Made by a program: the position numbers and the translations under genes. A stretch of 64,000 nt of DNA from Hyphomicrobiales bacterium. Its GTDB lineage: Bacteria > Pseudomonadota > Alphaproteobacteria > Rhizobiales > Rhizobiaceae. This document shows positions 18,796-28,467 of the stretch, piece by piece. The stretch's first letter is position 1; each line of letters opens with the position of its first letter. The notes below the pieces were generated by a model. It did not search any database. It was not told where the DNA came from and saw nothing but the letters and a program-made list of their open reading frames with translations. The DNA is taken from positions 1 to 64,000 of the forward strand of contig UCEZ01000049.1 of assembly GCA_900471525.1 (NCBI GenBank), written 5' to 3'.

Positions 18796-19821
18796 TCATA
18801 CCAGCCCGGCGGCAATCAGGCTTTCGGCGCTGGCACGGATCGCTTCATCCTCGGAGCGCGGCTTCCAGCCCAGCACGCGCCGCGCCTTTTCGTTGGACAC
18901 GCGCGCGTCGCGGCCAAGCTCGCCGACGATCAGCTTCAGACCGGGGTCGAAGCGCGAGGCAAGGCCCGCCAGCCAGTTGGGCAGCACGAACTTCGGCAGT
19001 TTTTTCGCATAGGCCGGAAAATCCCGCTTCAGAACGTTGGCGACATCCTTGACCGACAGCGCCTTGCCGCCAACGATGAAACGTTCGCCGGCAGCCTGCG
19101 GCACTGTCATGGCAAGAACATGCGCCTCGGCAACATCGCGCACATCGACCACCGGCACGCTGAAATCCGGCGTAGCAGGATAGCGACCCTTCATCAGGCT
19201 TTGCACGAGACCAACCGAGGTGCCGGTCTCCGTGCCAAGAATGGGTCCGAGGATCATGCCGGGATTGATGACTGAAAGCTCAAGATCATTTTCGCGGGCA
19301 AAGCTCCAGGCGGCACGCTCAGCCAGCGTCTTCGATTTGTAATAGGGCGTGGCAAGCGGCCCACTGACGTCGGTCCAGTCCGTCTCCGAATAGGGTGCCC
19401 TGCCCGATCCGTAGCTGATGGCGGCGATGGAGGATGTCAGGACCACGCGGCGGACGCCGGCTTTTTTCGCTGCCCGCAGCACCCGCAGCGTCCCCTCGCG
19501 CGCCGGCAGAATGAGTTCATTTTCATCCTTCGGTACGCTTGAGGGAAAAGGTGAAGCCGCATGGATCACATCGGTCACGCCGGAAAATGCCGCATCCCAT
19601 CCCTCGTCCGACAGAAGATCCGCAACAACGAACGAAAGTTTTCCACCGATGACACCTTCCGCGGACCGGATCGCTGCCTCGACAGACTTTGCCTTTTTCA
19701 GCGATCGCAGGGTTCCGCGAACCTCATAGCCGGCGCGCAGCAATTGTGCTGCGATATGGCGGCCGAGAAACCCGCCTATTCCGGTCACGACGATCAGCCT
19801 GTCTGCATCCTTGTTCATCAT
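18796..19821 (-). CDS. NAD-dependent epimerase/aldehyde reductase (DFR-like SDR)
   Basis: A 341-residue extended SDR of the dihydroflavonol-reductase/aldehyde-reductase group. It shows GIGGFLGRHIAAQLL for cofactor binding, the catalytic serine strand VVLTSSIAAISYG and the Tyr-Lys pair in YYKSKTLAE. Members reduce aldehydes or ketones such as methylglyoxal-like compounds. It is transcribed divergently from a TetR gene, and the 81-base space between them holds two identical-pattern operators, so it is almost certainly a target of that repressor and may act on the repressor's inducer. Confidence 0.9.
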   Translation of the reverse strand: MMNKDADRLIVVTGIGGFLGRHIAAQLLRAGYEVRGTLRSLKKAKSVEAAIRSAEGVIGGKLSFVVADLLSDEGWDAAFSGVTDVIHAASPFPSSVPKDENELILPAREGTLRVLRAAKKAGVRRVVLTSSIAAISYGSGRAPYSETDWTDVSGPLATPYYKSKTLAERAAWSFARENDLELSVINPGMILGPILGTETGTSVGLVQSLMKGRYPATPDFSVPVVDVRDVAEAHVLAMTVPQAAGERFIVGGKALSVKDVANVLKRDFPAYAKKLPKFVLPNWLAGLASRFDPGLKLIVGELGRDARVSNEKARRVLGWKPRSEDEAIRASAESLIAAGLV

Positions 19822-19834
19822 CTACCTCTTCTCT

Positions 19835-19873
19835 GTCATTCTGACATTTTCAGTCTATTTTGTCAGTTTGACA
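19835..19873. promoter_or_regulatory. Two TetR-type operators between the SDR and TetR genes
   Basis: Two copies of TGTCA-NNN-TGACA lie at 19835-19847 and 19861-19873, 26 bases apart, in the divergent promoter region. Both are followed by a TTTT tract. The spacing puts the sites about two and a half helical turns apart, suiting two dimers. A further TGTCA half-site lies at about 19889. Confidence 0.75.
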
Positions 19874-19902
19874 TTTTTAGTCCAAAGTGTCAATTCAGCG
19901 GA

Positions 19903-20478
19903 ATGGACGAAAAGAAGCAGCACATCATGACGGCGGCCGCGGAGGTTTTTACCCGCTACGGCTTCAAGAAGGCATCGATGCAGGACATTGCCGATGCTGC
20001 CATGATGTCGCGTGCAGCACTTTACCTGCATTTCAGAAACAAGGACGATCTTTTCCGGTCGCTGATGGACTGGCATCACGGCGAGGCCTTGAAAGCGGCG
20101 GAAGCAGCTTTTTCGTCCGATCGCCCCTTCATCCTGCGGATGGAAAACGCGCTGACGAATTTTACCACGACGATGATGGCGCCCGCCAAGGCAAGCGCTT
20201 ACGGACTGGAGCTGTTCGAGGCGAACATGATGCTGGCCAGCGACATCAATGCGGCAACGACGCTTCACCTGCGCGTACTCATCGAGAATGCAGTCAAGAC
20301 TGCGATCTCTGAGGATGAGATTTCACTCGCTGCAACCGGCCTTTCGGCCGAAGCGCTGGCCGATCTCATCTATGTCTGCCTGGACGGAATCAAGAAAGCA
20401 CCGAACGGACTTGAGAAACTGGACCAGCGGCTGGCCGCCCTGATGCGCCTGCTCGATGCTTCAACACGGCCCTCCTGA
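19903..20478 (+). CDS. TetR/AcrR family transcriptional regulator
   Basis: A 191-residue repressor. Residues 5-50 form the helix-turn-helix domain with the recognisable pattern AAAEVFTRYGFKKASMQDIA and MSRAALYLHFRNKDDLF. The C-terminal two thirds form an all-helical ligand and dimer domain of unknown specificity. The ATG at 19903 gives the normal TetR N-terminus, MDEKKQHI; the reading frame is open for 114 codons upstream, but that part lies inside the SDR gene on the other strand. It probably represses itself and the divergent SDR through the twin operators. Confidence 0.94.
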   Translation: MDEKKQHIMTAAAEVFTRYGFKKASMQDIADAAMMSRAALYLHFRNKDDLFRSLMDWHHGEALKAAEAAFSSDRPFILRMENALTNFTTTMMAPAKASAYGLELFEANMMLASDINAATTLHLRVLIENAVKTAISEDEISLAATGLSAEALADLIYVCLDGIKKAPNGLEKLDQRLAALMRLLDASTRPS

Positions 20479-20482
20479 AAAA

Positions 20483-21622
20483 TCAGGCCGCTTCCCTTGA
20501 AGCAAGCAGTGCATAGTCGCGGGCCGTCTGCCGCTGCTCGGCGATCGCTAGTTTCTCTATGATATCGGCAAGACTGCCGGACACCTCCGAGGCCTGGATT
20601 CTGCCACGCAGTTTCGACAACAACGCGGCGGAAATCGAGGTTGTCACGCCGGTGGAGCCTGACCGGTTTTCCCTGCGCCAGATCAGCACTGCCTCGGCGA
20701 AGAGAGCGCTCACATCACGGCCAAGGCCAGCGCTTTCAAACAGGGCGCGAATGGCATGAATGCGGCCGTCAGACAGGATGGAGCGCACGCGTTTGTCGGT
20801 CACTGCAGACAGGTTAACGATTGCCGCTGCGAAAAAATCGACCTTGCCGGAGCAAAGCGTATGCAGCAGGAAGGCCGGCGTCAGTCGGCCCGTGACACGA
20901 AGATGCTCCACGAGAGCAGGAATCTGGTCGGCCTGCGCTGCCCCTGCCATGCCAACGGCGGCCCTATCACAGGCTTCGCGGGTAATGCGTTCCACCCGGC
21001 GTTCACCGATCGCCGCCTGCACCAGGCTGAAACTGGAAAGCGCGGCGCCGACTTTTTCGACCAGCGCATGACGCGCGTCGGCGGGAAGATCATCCCGATC
21101 GAGCAGGCAGTTGCGGATCGACCAGAGATGGCCGAGCCGGTCGCTGAGACGCTTCAATGTCCGGCAGGAAAACCTGGCGTGCTGGTTTTCGAGCAGAATC
21201 AGCACTTCTTCCTCACCGCCGATTTCAGCGATGGCCGCAGCAACAGGCCGCGACATGGCCTGGCGCGCGGCAATAACCGCACGGGTCTCCGGTGTACCCT
21301 TGGCAGCGAGATCGACAAGATCCATATCATTCAGCACAGGCGAACGCGAAATGACGGCATAGGCAGTTTCCGGCTGATCTTCGGCAAGCGACAGGATGAT
21401 CGAGCGCGGAACGCGCGAACAATCGGCGACCACTTCGGCAAGCGCCAGCCGCACCTTCGGCGACGGGTCATCGAGAAGAAAGGTCATCGCCATTTCGGCG
21501 GCGTGGTAGTCGAGTGTATTCATCTCCGCCGTCACATAGGCGCGACCCAATGCCGCCGCCGCCCGAACCCGATCGCCTGTTTTCGCGGTTTCGACCCAAC
21601 GAAGAAATGCTTGAATGATCAC
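20483..21622 (-). CDS. DUF2336 domain-containing protein
   Basis: A 379-residue, nearly all alpha-helical cytoplasmic protein matching DUF2336, an alphaproteobacterial family built of HEAT-like repeats. Signs are LLDDPSPKVRLALAEVVADC, ISRSPVLNDMDLVDLAAKG and AIAEIGGEEEVLILLEN. Its function is unknown. The start is placed at a GTG (21622) six bases behind GAGGCG; another GTG lies seven codons upstream. It is divergent from the CitE-like gene. Confidence 0.82.
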   Translation of the reverse strand: MIIQAFLRWVETAKTGDRVRAAAALGRAYVTAEMNTLDYHAAEMAMTFLLDDPSPKVRLALAEVVADCSRVPRSIILSLAEDQPETAYAVISRSPVLNDMDLVDLAAKGTPETRAVIAARQAMSRPVAAAIAEIGGEEEVLILLENQHARFSCRTLKRLSDRLGHLWSIRNCLLDRDDLPADARHALVEKVGAALSSFSLVQAAIGERRVERITREACDRAAVGMAGAAQADQIPALVEHLRVTGRLTPAFLLHTLCSGKVDFFAAAIVNLSAVTDKRVRSILSDGRIHAIRALFESAGLGRDVSALFAEAVLIWRRENRSGSTGVTTSISAALLSKLRGRIQASEVSGSLADIIEKLAIAEQRQTARDYALLASREAA

Positions 21623-21700
21623 CGACGCCTCACTACACACCAACCAGCCACATCATGGTGTTTCGTACGTTAGCGATTAAAGGTTTAAGATTGGTTCACC

Positions 21701-22429
21701 ATGTCCGTTAACCGCTTCGAAATCACGGCGTTGACGCTTTGTGCGGCGCCGGGCGCATTGGCCTTGGAGAATATCCCGCCAGACCGTTCCGTGACCGTGA
21801 TCATCGACATCCGCGAACATTGGACAACGGAAAAAGCTTCTGAATCGGCGCGATCGGTGCTTGATCGCCGCCATTCGAAGAATGCGACCGGCTCCACACT
21901 GCTTCGCATCGGAAGGCCGGATGATGACACCGGGCAGGATGCGATCGGACGGCTTGCAGCACTCCGGCCTGATGGCTTCGTGCTCTCCGGTTGCCGCGGC
22001 GTGGCCGATATCCAGCGGTTTGACGTCATGCTGCGGGTTGCCGAGACCGAATATGGATTGAAGGCTGGATCGATCGCCATTCTCGTGGAAGCCGGGCAAA
22101 TGCTCGAGTTTTTTCTATCGCCCCAGTCGCTTCTTGACGTATCGGACCGGCTTAAAGGTATTGTCTTCAACGCCGCTGACCTGTTGCATGCGACGGCAAG
22201 CCAAGCCTTCAGCGGGCCGGCTGCGAGAGCCGGCGCACCGCTGCTTTTTGCGCGCGCCGCTGCCGTGCTCAAGGCAAGGCAGGCAGACCTTCCCTGCTAT
22301 GAATTGTTGCCCGAAAATCCGCTGGCTGGCGACGACCCGAGAACCTTGCGTAACATCAGCCTTGCCGACGGTTTTTCCGGCGTGATCGCCCGGAGCATCG
22401 CCCAGCTGACGGCACTCTCGGCAAGCTGA
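21701..22429 (+). CDS. Degenerate CitE/HpcH-aldolase-like protein
   Basis: A 242-residue protein with the outline of a CitE/HpcH TIM barrel (citrate lyase beta or malyl-CoA-lyase-like). Landmarks are the first strand VTVIIDIREHW, the arginine strand LLRIGRP, and PDGFVLSGCRGVADIQRFD followed by GLKAGSIAILVEAG. Typical members have IDLEDS and LPKVE here, supplying magnesium and substrate ligands; these acidic residues are missing or replaced, so a normal lyase reaction is doubtful. A non-catalytic or altered role is inferred. It lies divergent from the DUF2336 gene and converges with a flavin reductase. Confidence 0.62.
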   Translation: MSVNRFEITALTLCAAPGALALENIPPDRSVTVIIDIREHWTTEKASESARSVLDRRHSKNATGSTLLRIGRPDDDTGQDAIGRLAALRPDGFVLSGCRGVADIQRFDVMLRVAETEYGLKAGSIAILVEAGQMLEFFLSPQSLLDVSDRLKGIVFNAADLLHATASQAFSGPAARAGAPLLFARAAAVLKARQADLPCYELLPENPLAGDDPRTLRNISLADGFSGVIARSIAQLTALSAS

Positions 22430-22438
22430 GACGCCCAC

Positions 22439-23041
22439 CTAGAGCTTCGGGCGAAACATCTCGAAAACGTCGCCAGCGTCGCAATAATCCATATATCCCA
22501 TTCGTCCGACCGGCCGGACCTTGGCCATGTCGAAGCGTCCGTCACGGATCGCCTCCTCGCGAATGTGGATGCCGACGACCTGGCCGATGACCACGTGGCT
22601 GTCGGAGATCGACCCATCGAGCGCCTTCGGCCGGAACATCTCCGTCACCTTGCATTCCAGCGCCGCATAGGCTTCGGCGACAAATGGCGCCCTGACCAAC
22701 GCGCCCTCCACCGGCGTCAATCCGGCAACCGCGAATTCACTCTCCCCGTGCGCCACCGGAGCCGACGTCATGTTCATCGCATCCTTGAGGTCGAAGCTGA
22801 CGAAATTGGCGGTGAACTCGCCGGTTTCCTCGATATTGCGCACCGAGTCCTTGCGACCGGACGAGGAGAACATCACCAGCTTCGGCATATCGCTGATGGC
22901 GTTGAAAAAGGAATAGGGCGCGAGATTGAGGCTGCCGTCGGCCGCCCTTGAACCAATCCAGCCGATCGGCCGCGGCGAAACGATCGCCTTGAACGGATCG
23001 TGAGCAAGGCCATGGGCGTTTTCTGCGGTCGCGTAGAACAT
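22439..23041 (-). CDS. Flavin reductase-like, FMN-binding protein
   Basis: A 200-residue split-barrel flavin reductase domain protein. Visible are SPRPIGWIGSRAADGSLNLAPYSFFNA and FSSSGRKDSVRNIEETGEFTANF, the FMN-phosphate and isoalloxazine-binding segments of the group. It would hand reduced flavin to a partner or act as an FMN-dependent oxidoreductase. Its ATG overlaps the stop of the nitroreductase gene by one base (TGATG), so the two are coupled and may work on the same substrate. Confidence 0.9.
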   Translation of the reverse strand: MFYATAENAHGLAHDPFKAIVSPRPIGWIGSRAADGSLNLAPYSFFNAISDMPKLVMFSSSGRKDSVRNIEETGEFTANFVSFDLKDAMNMTSAPVAHGESEFAVAGLTPVEGALVRAPFVAEAYAALECKVTEMFRPKALDGSISDSHVVIGQVVGIHIREEAIRDGRFDMAKVRPVGRMGYMDYCDAGDVFEMFRPKL

Positions 23042-23625
23042 CAGGCGTCCTCGCCGACCCACGTGACGATGTCGGCAAGTTCCGGCCGCGGACGTTCGGT
23101 TGGCGGAACCTGCGGTGTGCCGATGTGAATGAAGCCTGCGATCTTCTCGCCGGGCCGGACGCCGAGCAGCGGATAGGCCTTTTCGTCGAAGGCGTACCAT
23201 TCCGTCAGCCAGTTGGAGGCGTAGCCATGGGCGTTGGCGGCCATCAGCAGATTGAGGCAGACGGCGCCAGCGGACATGAGCTGCTCCCATTCCGGAACCT
23301 TGAAATGCGGCGCTGCCGTGCTGACGACCGCGACGACGACGGGCGCGCGGGTCAGGCGGGTATTTTCAACCTTGATCATCTCTTCCGAAAGATCGGGCCG
23401 GGCGGCCAGCGCCATTTTAGCCAGTTCGGCGCTCAGCCGGCCCCGCTCTTCGCCGCGGTAGACAATGAAACGCCAGGGCGCCAGCTTGCCGTGATCCGGG
23501 ACACGGGATGCGAGCTTCAGCATCGCTTCGATTTCCGCCGTTCCCGGCCCCGGTCCACCCATCTGAAAGGCCGGTATCGACCGGCGGGTAGCCAGATAAT
23601 CACGCAGACTGATTTCAGTTTTCAT
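23041..23625 (-). CDS. Nitroreductase family protein
   Basis: A 194-residue FMN-dependent oxidoreductase of the NfsA/YdjA type. It begins with TRRSIPAF, the phosphate-binding Arg-rich motif, and has [19 protein letters not shown] and a late GFIHIG strand, most like the small YdjA group. Such enzymes reduce nitro, quinone or enoate compounds with NAD(P)H. It is first in a two-gene unit with a flavin reductase; divergent from a secreted protein gene 126 bases away. Confidence 0.92.
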   Translation of the reverse strand: MKTEISLRDYLATRRSIPAFQMGGPGPGTAEIEAMLKLASRVPDHGKLAPWRFIVYRGEERGRLSAELAKMALAARPDLSEEMIKVENTRLTRAPVVVAVVSTAAPHFKVPEWEQLMSAGAVCLNLLMAANAHGYASNWLTEWYAFDEKAYPLLGVRPGEKIAGFIHIGTPQVPPTERPRPELADIVTWVGEDA

Positions 23626-23751
23626 CGCCGTCCATTTCCATTAGTTTGCCACCGCACGTCGTCATTGCGCTTCACCACCAAAAAGGGCAGCCACGAAATC
23701 GCCATACCGGCGTTTCAAGTGGAGCCACACACTCAGGATGTCAACCACCTC

Positions 23752-24759
23752 ATGCGCATCACAGCCGGTCACTTTCGCGCAGTCGTTACAGCGCTCGTTC
23801 TTACAGCTGTCGGCGGCCCAGGGCTGCAGGCGCAGGAACTCGCCGACCCCTTCAAGAGCTTCCCGGCGATATCCACTCCGCAGAAGAAAATGTCGAAGCT
23901 CAACAGCTTCAACCCGGTGGCTCCCGATACGGCAACGCAAGGGCCGACGGCAAAGGATATCCAACTGGAAGCGCATCTGACCGAGAAAGGAAACCCTGTC
24001 GAACAGGGGCTTACCTGGCGTGTTTTCAGCCCTATTCCCGGCTCTGATGGCAAGTTGCCGCTTCTCGCGACCTCGGAAGGCGGATCGGCGGCGTTCCAGC
24101 TCATTCCCGGCGAATATTTCGTCAATGTCGCCTTCGGACGCGCCGGTGCCACGCGAAAAATCAGAGTGGCAGAGGCCGGACCCGTCGAAAAGCAGGTTCT
24201 CGTGCTTGACGCCGGCGGCGTCATGCTCAACGCCGTCTCCGGCAGCGACGTGCGCATTCCGCCCGGCGAGCTGAGTTTTTCCATCTTCTCCGCGGATGAG
24301 AAGGAGGACGGCGAGCGCGCTTTGGTCGTTGCCGACGTCAAGCCGAACACGGTCATCCGGCTAAACACGGGCACCTATCACGTTGTCTCAAACTACGGCT
24401 CGGTCAATGCGGTGATTCGCGCCGATATCCAGGTGGAAGCCGGCAAGCTGACAGAAGCGACGATCCAGCACCGCGCCGCCAAACTGACACTGAAGCTCGT
24501 CTCCGAGCCCGGCGGCGAAGCGATCGCCGATACGGCCTGGTCGATCCTCACCTCCTCCGGCGACGTCGTCAGCGAAAGTGTCGGTGCCTTCCCGACTCTG
24601 GTTCTCGCCGAAGGCGGCTATACGGCGATTGCCCGCAACAATGAGAAGATTTTTCAGCGCGATTTCACTGTGAAGGCTGGCGTCAATACCGATGTCGAGG
24701 TTCTTTTGAACGACAAGGGCGCACCGGCAGCTACTGGAGCTGCCGACGCACAGGACTGA
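23752..24759 (+). CDS. Secreted beta-sandwich protein of unknown function
   Basis: A 335-residue exported protein with a signal peptide (hydrophobic residues 8-26, cleavage near LQAQE). The mature chain is mostly beta, with three repeats of a carboxypeptidase-regulatory or fibronectin-like pattern, each closing on a G-E/T-Y turn: LIPGEYFVNVAFG, RLNTGTYHVVSNYG and LAEGGYTAIARN. I do not know the function; similar proteins occur in rhizobia. The ATG at 23752 was chosen for the signal peptide; the frame is open far upstream but overlaps the nitroreductase gene. It converges with the acyltransferase gene 11 bases away. Confidence 0.75.
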   Translation: MRITAGHFRAVVTALVLTAVGGPGLQAQELADPFKSFPAISTPQKKMSKLNSFNPVAPDTATQGPTAKDIQLEAHLTEKGNPVEQGLTWRVFSPIPGSDGKLPLLATSEGGSAAFQLIPGEYFVNVAFGRAGATRKIRVAEAGPVEKQVLVLDAGGVMLNAVSGSDVRIPPGELSFSIFSADEKEDGERALVVADVKPNTVIRLNTGTYHVVSNYGSVNAVIRADIQVEAGKLTEATIQHRAAKLTLKLVSEPGGEAIADTAWSILTSSGDVVSESVGAFPTLVLAEGGYTAIARNNEKIFQRDFTVKAGVNTDVEVLLNDKGAPAATGAADAQD

Positions 24760-24770
24760 TATCGGTCAGA

Positions 24771-25613
24771 TCAGGACGCAGCCCTGCTGAGAAACCGGCG
24801 GCGAGGCGGTGCCATGGAAAACACCGCGTCATAGATCCGCGTCAAGATCTCCTTGCGATCTGGGATAGCGCTGAGCTCGTCCCAGGCAATCAGCTTGCCG
24901 ATGCGCGACGAGATCGTGGTGCCCGAAAGCCGACGGAACTCGCGGATCAAGAGCGATATGCGCAAGGTCATCGACACCTTGCTCGCCAGATGAAACAGCC
25001 TGCCGTTCTGTCCCTCGAAATAGATCGGGATGACACTCGCCTTTGCCGCCTGGATGAGCTTGGCCGGGAACATCTTCCAAGGAAGGTCCTCTGCCCTGCC
25101 GAAACCCTTCCTCGCCGTGGCCACGCCACCCGCCGGAAAGACGATCAGGGTCACACCTTCCTTCAGCAGACGGACGGCCTCGTGGCGCGTCTGCATGTTG
25201 AGCGCCAAGGCCTCCTTGGTTTCCTCAAACGAGATCGGCAGCGAATAGGGCGCCATTTCCGGCACCTTCAAAAGCTCGTTGTTGATCAGCACCCGAAACG
25301 GGCGGCCCAGCTGTTCGGCAAGCGACAGCACGGCAATGCCATCTCCGATGCCGAAGGGATGGTTGGCGACGATCACGAGCGGGGTATCCGGCAGATGGCG
25401 CGGCGGCCATTCGCCCTGAACACGCATCCGCACATTGATCAGCTCGAGCATCTCGCCGAAAATCCGGTCGCTCTTGCCGACGATTTCGTGGCGCCACCTG
25501 TTATAGAGCCTGGCGTAGCGGTTGCGTCCGGCAAGGCCCTCCATAGAGCGGATGAACCAACGCTTCAGCCGTCGATCGTTTTCGTTGGCGTAAGACAGCT
25601 CTTTGAACTGCAC
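24771..25613 (-). CDS. Lysophospholipid acyltransferase family protein
   Basis: A 280-residue membrane-associated acyltransferase of the PlsC superfamily. It has the catalytic H(x)5D motif in ANHPFGIGDG, an acyl-acceptor segment near RPFRVLINNELLKVP and the third motif as LIVFPAGGVAT (usually FPEG; here Ala replaces Glu). Members transfer fatty acyl chains to lysophosphatidate or to lyso-ornithine lipid (OlsA-like), and either is possible. The start is taken as a GTG at 25613 behind GAGGA; another GTG 15 codons upstream is open. Confidence 0.82.
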   Translation of the reverse strand: MQFKELSYANENDRRLKRWFIRSMEGLAGRNRYARLYNRWRHEIVGKSDRIFGEMLELINVRMRVQGEWPPRHLPDTPLVIVANHPFGIGDGIAVLSLAEQLGRPFRVLINNELLKVPEMAPYSLPISFEETKEALALNMQTRHEAVRLLKEGVTLIVFPAGGVATARKGFGRAEDLPWKMFPAKLIQAAKASVIPIYFEGQNGRLFHLASKVSMTLRISLLIREFRRLSGTTISSRIGKLIAWDELSAIPDRKEILTRIYDAVFSMAPPRRRFLSRAAS

Positions 25614-25766
25614 GTTGTTCCTCGTTCCATGAAAAGCGCGCCCGGAAGGACGCAGCACTGAAGCGTAAATTCTATCCGGATGGTGTTCTGGCGGCGGTTA
25701 TTGCCTGCTCGCTGCCAAGCCCAATCGGATAGTCTGCCAATGTTACAGTTTTCTGACACAAAGACG

Positions 25767-25792
25767 ATAGGTGCGCATTCTCGCGCACCTAT
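25767..25792 (-). terminator. Probable terminator hairpin after thrS
   Basis: A perfect 10-base stem, ATAGGTGCGC with GCGCACCTAT, and a six-base loop lies 30 bases past the thrS stop. On the minus strand only a short T run (CTTTG) follows, so termination may be weak. Confidence 0.55.
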
Positions 25793-25821
25793 ACCTTGTC
25801 AACTCACGCACTAGCGGTGGG

Positions 25822-27810
25822 TCAGGCCGCAGCCTTCTTTCGCTGTTCGGCCTTCCGCTTAACGTCCGGCGGCGTCGCCTCCGACACCAGAGAGGTGATT
25901 GCCTCGTCCAATGTCATCGGCGTCTGCGCCTGCGAACCGAGCCTGCGGATATTCACCGTCCGCTCTTCCGCTTCGCGCATGCCGCAGACGATGATCACCG
26001 GCACCTTGGTCACCGAATGCTCACGGACCTTGTAGTTGATCTTCTCGTTGCGGAAATCGGTCTCGACCTGCAAACCAGCGTCACGCAGAAGTTCTGCCAC
26101 TTCGCGGCCGTAATCGTCGGCCTCGGAGGTGATGGTGGCAACCACGACCTGCAGCGGGGAGATCCACAGCGGCATGTGGCCGGCGAAGTTCTCGATGAGG
26201 ATGCCGAGGAAACGCTCCATCGAACCGCAGATAGCGCGGTGGATCATCACCGGCTGCGTCTTTTCCGAATTGCTGTCGATGTAGAAGGCGCCAAAACGTT
26301 CCGGCAGGTTGAAGTCGACCTGCGTCGTGCCGCACTGCCATTCACGACCGATGGCATCCTTCAGGGTATATTCGAACTTCGGGCCGTAGAAAGCGCCCTC
26401 GCCCGGCAGAATGCCGGTCTTGATGCGGCCTTCCGACTGCGCTTCGATCGTCTTCAGCACGTCCATCATGACGCTTTCGGCGCGATCCCAGAGCGCATCG
26501 TCGCCGACGCGCTTTTCCGGACGGGTCGACAGCTTGACGACGACCTCCTTGAAGCCGAAGTCCTGATAGACCGACAGGATCAGATCGTTGATGCGCAGGC
26601 ACTCGGCCGCCATCTGCTCGTCGGTGCAGAACACATGCGCATCGTCCTGCGTGAAGCCGCGCACGCGCATCAGGCCGTGAAGTGCGCCCGAAGGCTCGTA
26701 GCGATGGACGTTGCCGAACTCGGCAAGCCGGATCGGCAATTCGCGATAGGATTTCAGGCCGTGCTTGAAAATCTGAATATGGCCGGGGCAGTTCATCGGC
26801 TTCAGAGCGAACACGCGCTCGTCGTCGGTTTCGTCGCCGGCAACCGTCACCTTGAACATGTTGTCGCGATACCAGCCCCAGTGACCCGAGGTTTCCCACA
26901 GCGACTTGTCGAGCACCTGCGGCGCGTTGACTTCCTGATAGGTACCGGCAAGACGGCGGCGCATATAGGCGACCAGCGTCTGGAAGACACGCCAGCCCTT
27001 GCCGTGCCAAAAGACGACGCCCGGACCTTCTTCCTGGAAATGGAACAGGTCCATCTCGCGGCCGAGGCGGCGATGGTCGCGCTTTTCGGCCTCCGCGAGA
27101 ATATGCAGATACTGGTCGAGTTCTTCCTGCGTGCGCCAGGCGGTGCCATAGATGCGCGTCAGCATCGGATTATTCGAATCGCCGCGCCAATAGGCGCCGG
27201 CCACCCGCATCAGCTTGAAGGCATTGCCGATCTGGCCCGTGGAGGCCATATGCGGTCCGCGGCAGAGGTCGAACCAGTCGCCCTGGTAGTAAATCTTCAG
27301 GTCCTGATCCGCCGAAATGGCATCGACCAGCTCGACCTTGTACTTCTCGCCCTTATCGGCAAAGACTTGTCGCGCCTTGTCGCGCGGCCAGACTTCCTTG
27401 GTGAAGGGCTTGTTGCGCTGAATGATCTCCTTCATCCGCTTTTCGATCTTCGGCAGATCGTCGGGCGTGAAGGGCTCGTCCTTGGCGAAGTCATAGTAGA
27501 AGCCGTTCTCGATCACCGGACCGATGGTGACCTGCGTCCCCGGCCACAATTCCTGCACGGCTTCGGCCATCACGTGGGCCGTATCGTGGCGGATCAGTTC
27601 CAGCGCGCGGGCATCTTCGCGCGTGACGATCTCGAGCCTGCCGGTGACGACCGGATCGGACAGGTCGCGCAACTCGCCATCCAGCGCGATCGCGATGGCC
27701 TTCTTTGCAAGCGACTTGGAGATCGATTCGGCGACTTCGCGGCCGGTCGTGCCAGCGGCGTAACCGCGGACGGAACCATCGGGAAATGTAAGGGAAACAG
27801 CGTCAGACAT
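25822..27810 (-). CDS. thrS: Threonine--tRNA ligase
   Basis: Charges tRNA-Thr. The 662 residues contain in order the TGS domain ([20 protein letters not shown]), the second additional editing domain (zinc-like [11 protein letters not shown] and later the CRGPHM segment), the class II catalytic core with [25 protein letters not shown] and the motif 3 region near [13 protein letters not shown], and the anticodon-binding domain with [13 protein letters not shown]. The start is the ATG at 27810 giving [12 protein letters not shown]. No T-box or other leader element was seen upstream. Confidence 0.99.
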   Translation of the reverse strand: MSDAVSLTFPDGSVRGYAAGTTGREVAESISKSLAKKAIAIALDGELRDLSDPVVTGRLEIVTREDARALELIRHDTAHVMAEAVQELWPGTQVTIGPVIENGFYYDFAKDEPFTPDDLPKIEKRMKEIIQRNKPFTKEVWPRDKARQVFADKGEKYKVELVDAISADQDLKIYYQGDWFDLCRGPHMASTGQIGNAFKLMRVAGAYWRGDSNNPMLTRIYGTAWRTQEELDQYLHILAEAEKRDHRRLGREMDLFHFQEEGPGVVFWHGKGWRVFQTLVAYMRRRLAGTYQEVNAPQVLDKSLWETSGHWGWYRDNMFKVTVAGDETDDERVFALKPMNCPGHIQIFKHGLKSYRELPIRLAEFGNVHRYEPSGALHGLMRVRGFTQDDAHVFCTDEQMAAECLRINDLILSVYQDFGFKEVVVKLSTRPEKRVGDDALWDRAESVMMDVLKTIEAQSEGRIKTGILPGEGAFYGPKFEYTLKDAIGREWQCGTTQVDFNLPERFGAFYIDSNSEKTQPVMIHRAICGSMERFLGILIENFAGHMPLWISPLQVVVATITSEADDYGREVAELLRDAGLQVETDFRNEKINYKVREHSVTKVPVIIVCGMREAEERTVNIRRLGSQAQTPMTLDEAITSLVSEATPPDVKRKAEQRKKAAA

Positions 27811-27927
27811 GTTTTCTTCCTTGTCCAGTCCCGCCAACGAATGCGGGTGGTGTTGATGGCCGGAAGCCCGGCAAATTGACGCGCGGGTGATAGAGCGTTT
27901 TTGTGACGGAGTAAAGAACAGGCGTGA

Positions 27928-28467
27928 TCAGGCTTCGATCATATCGGCAAGACCGCGCACTGTGTTCCAGTTGCGAAAGGTGCCGGGGCCGAGGCGTTTG
28001 GTGGTCAAAGCCGAGAGCAGCTTAGACTCGCTCGGTTTGCCGGGAAAATGGATCCAGACGTCGCCGTCTACGATCCGGATTTTCTCGCCACCGCCGCCGC
28101 GACGCTCCAAATCCTTTAATACACTATTGTCCAAGGGCGTCCGCATCACGCGCACCACGATGTTCGCGGCGTCCGCGTCACTCGCATCGGCAAACGGATT
28201 GCCACCGGCAAGAGCGATCCAATCAGCGGCTGTCCGCGCAATGATGTCGACCTGTTTTCCAAAATCGGCGACAAAAGCCGTCTCGAGTGCCCGTTCCACC
28301 TCGGCGACACTTCCGGCGTCAGCGTCGAAAATAAGGTTGCCGGTGGCCACCAATGTACGCGGTGAGCGAAATCCGACACGTTCCGCCGTCGCCCGCAAAT
28401 CCGACATCACGACACGGCGTCCGGCACCGAGGATAATGCTGTGGAGAAGAGCGACGTAAACCGTCAT
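27928..28467 (-). CDS. DUF1697 family protein
   Basis: A 179-residue cytoplasmic protein of DUF1697. Family landmarks are the start VYVALLHSI (usually VALLRGIN), RTLVATGNLIFDA and the closing RNWNTVRGLADM. The biochemical role is unknown. Its ATG overlaps the yidD stop by four bases (ATGA), making it the last gene of a three-gene minus-strand unit with the Fe-S scaffold-like gene and yidD. Confidence 0.88.
   Translation of the reverse strand: MTVYVALLHSIILGAGRRVVMSDLRATAERVGFRSPRTLVATGNLIFDADAGSVAEVERALETAFVADFGKQVDIIARTAADWIALAGGNPFADASDADAANIVVRVMRTPLDNSVLKDLERRGGGGEKIRIVDGDVWIHFPGKPSESKLLSALTTKRLGPGTFRNWNTVRGLADMIEA

Noticed and set aside
25822..27927. T-box or other leader control for thrS
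   Set aside because: The 5' region is short, has no T-box core and the group rarely uses T-boxes.
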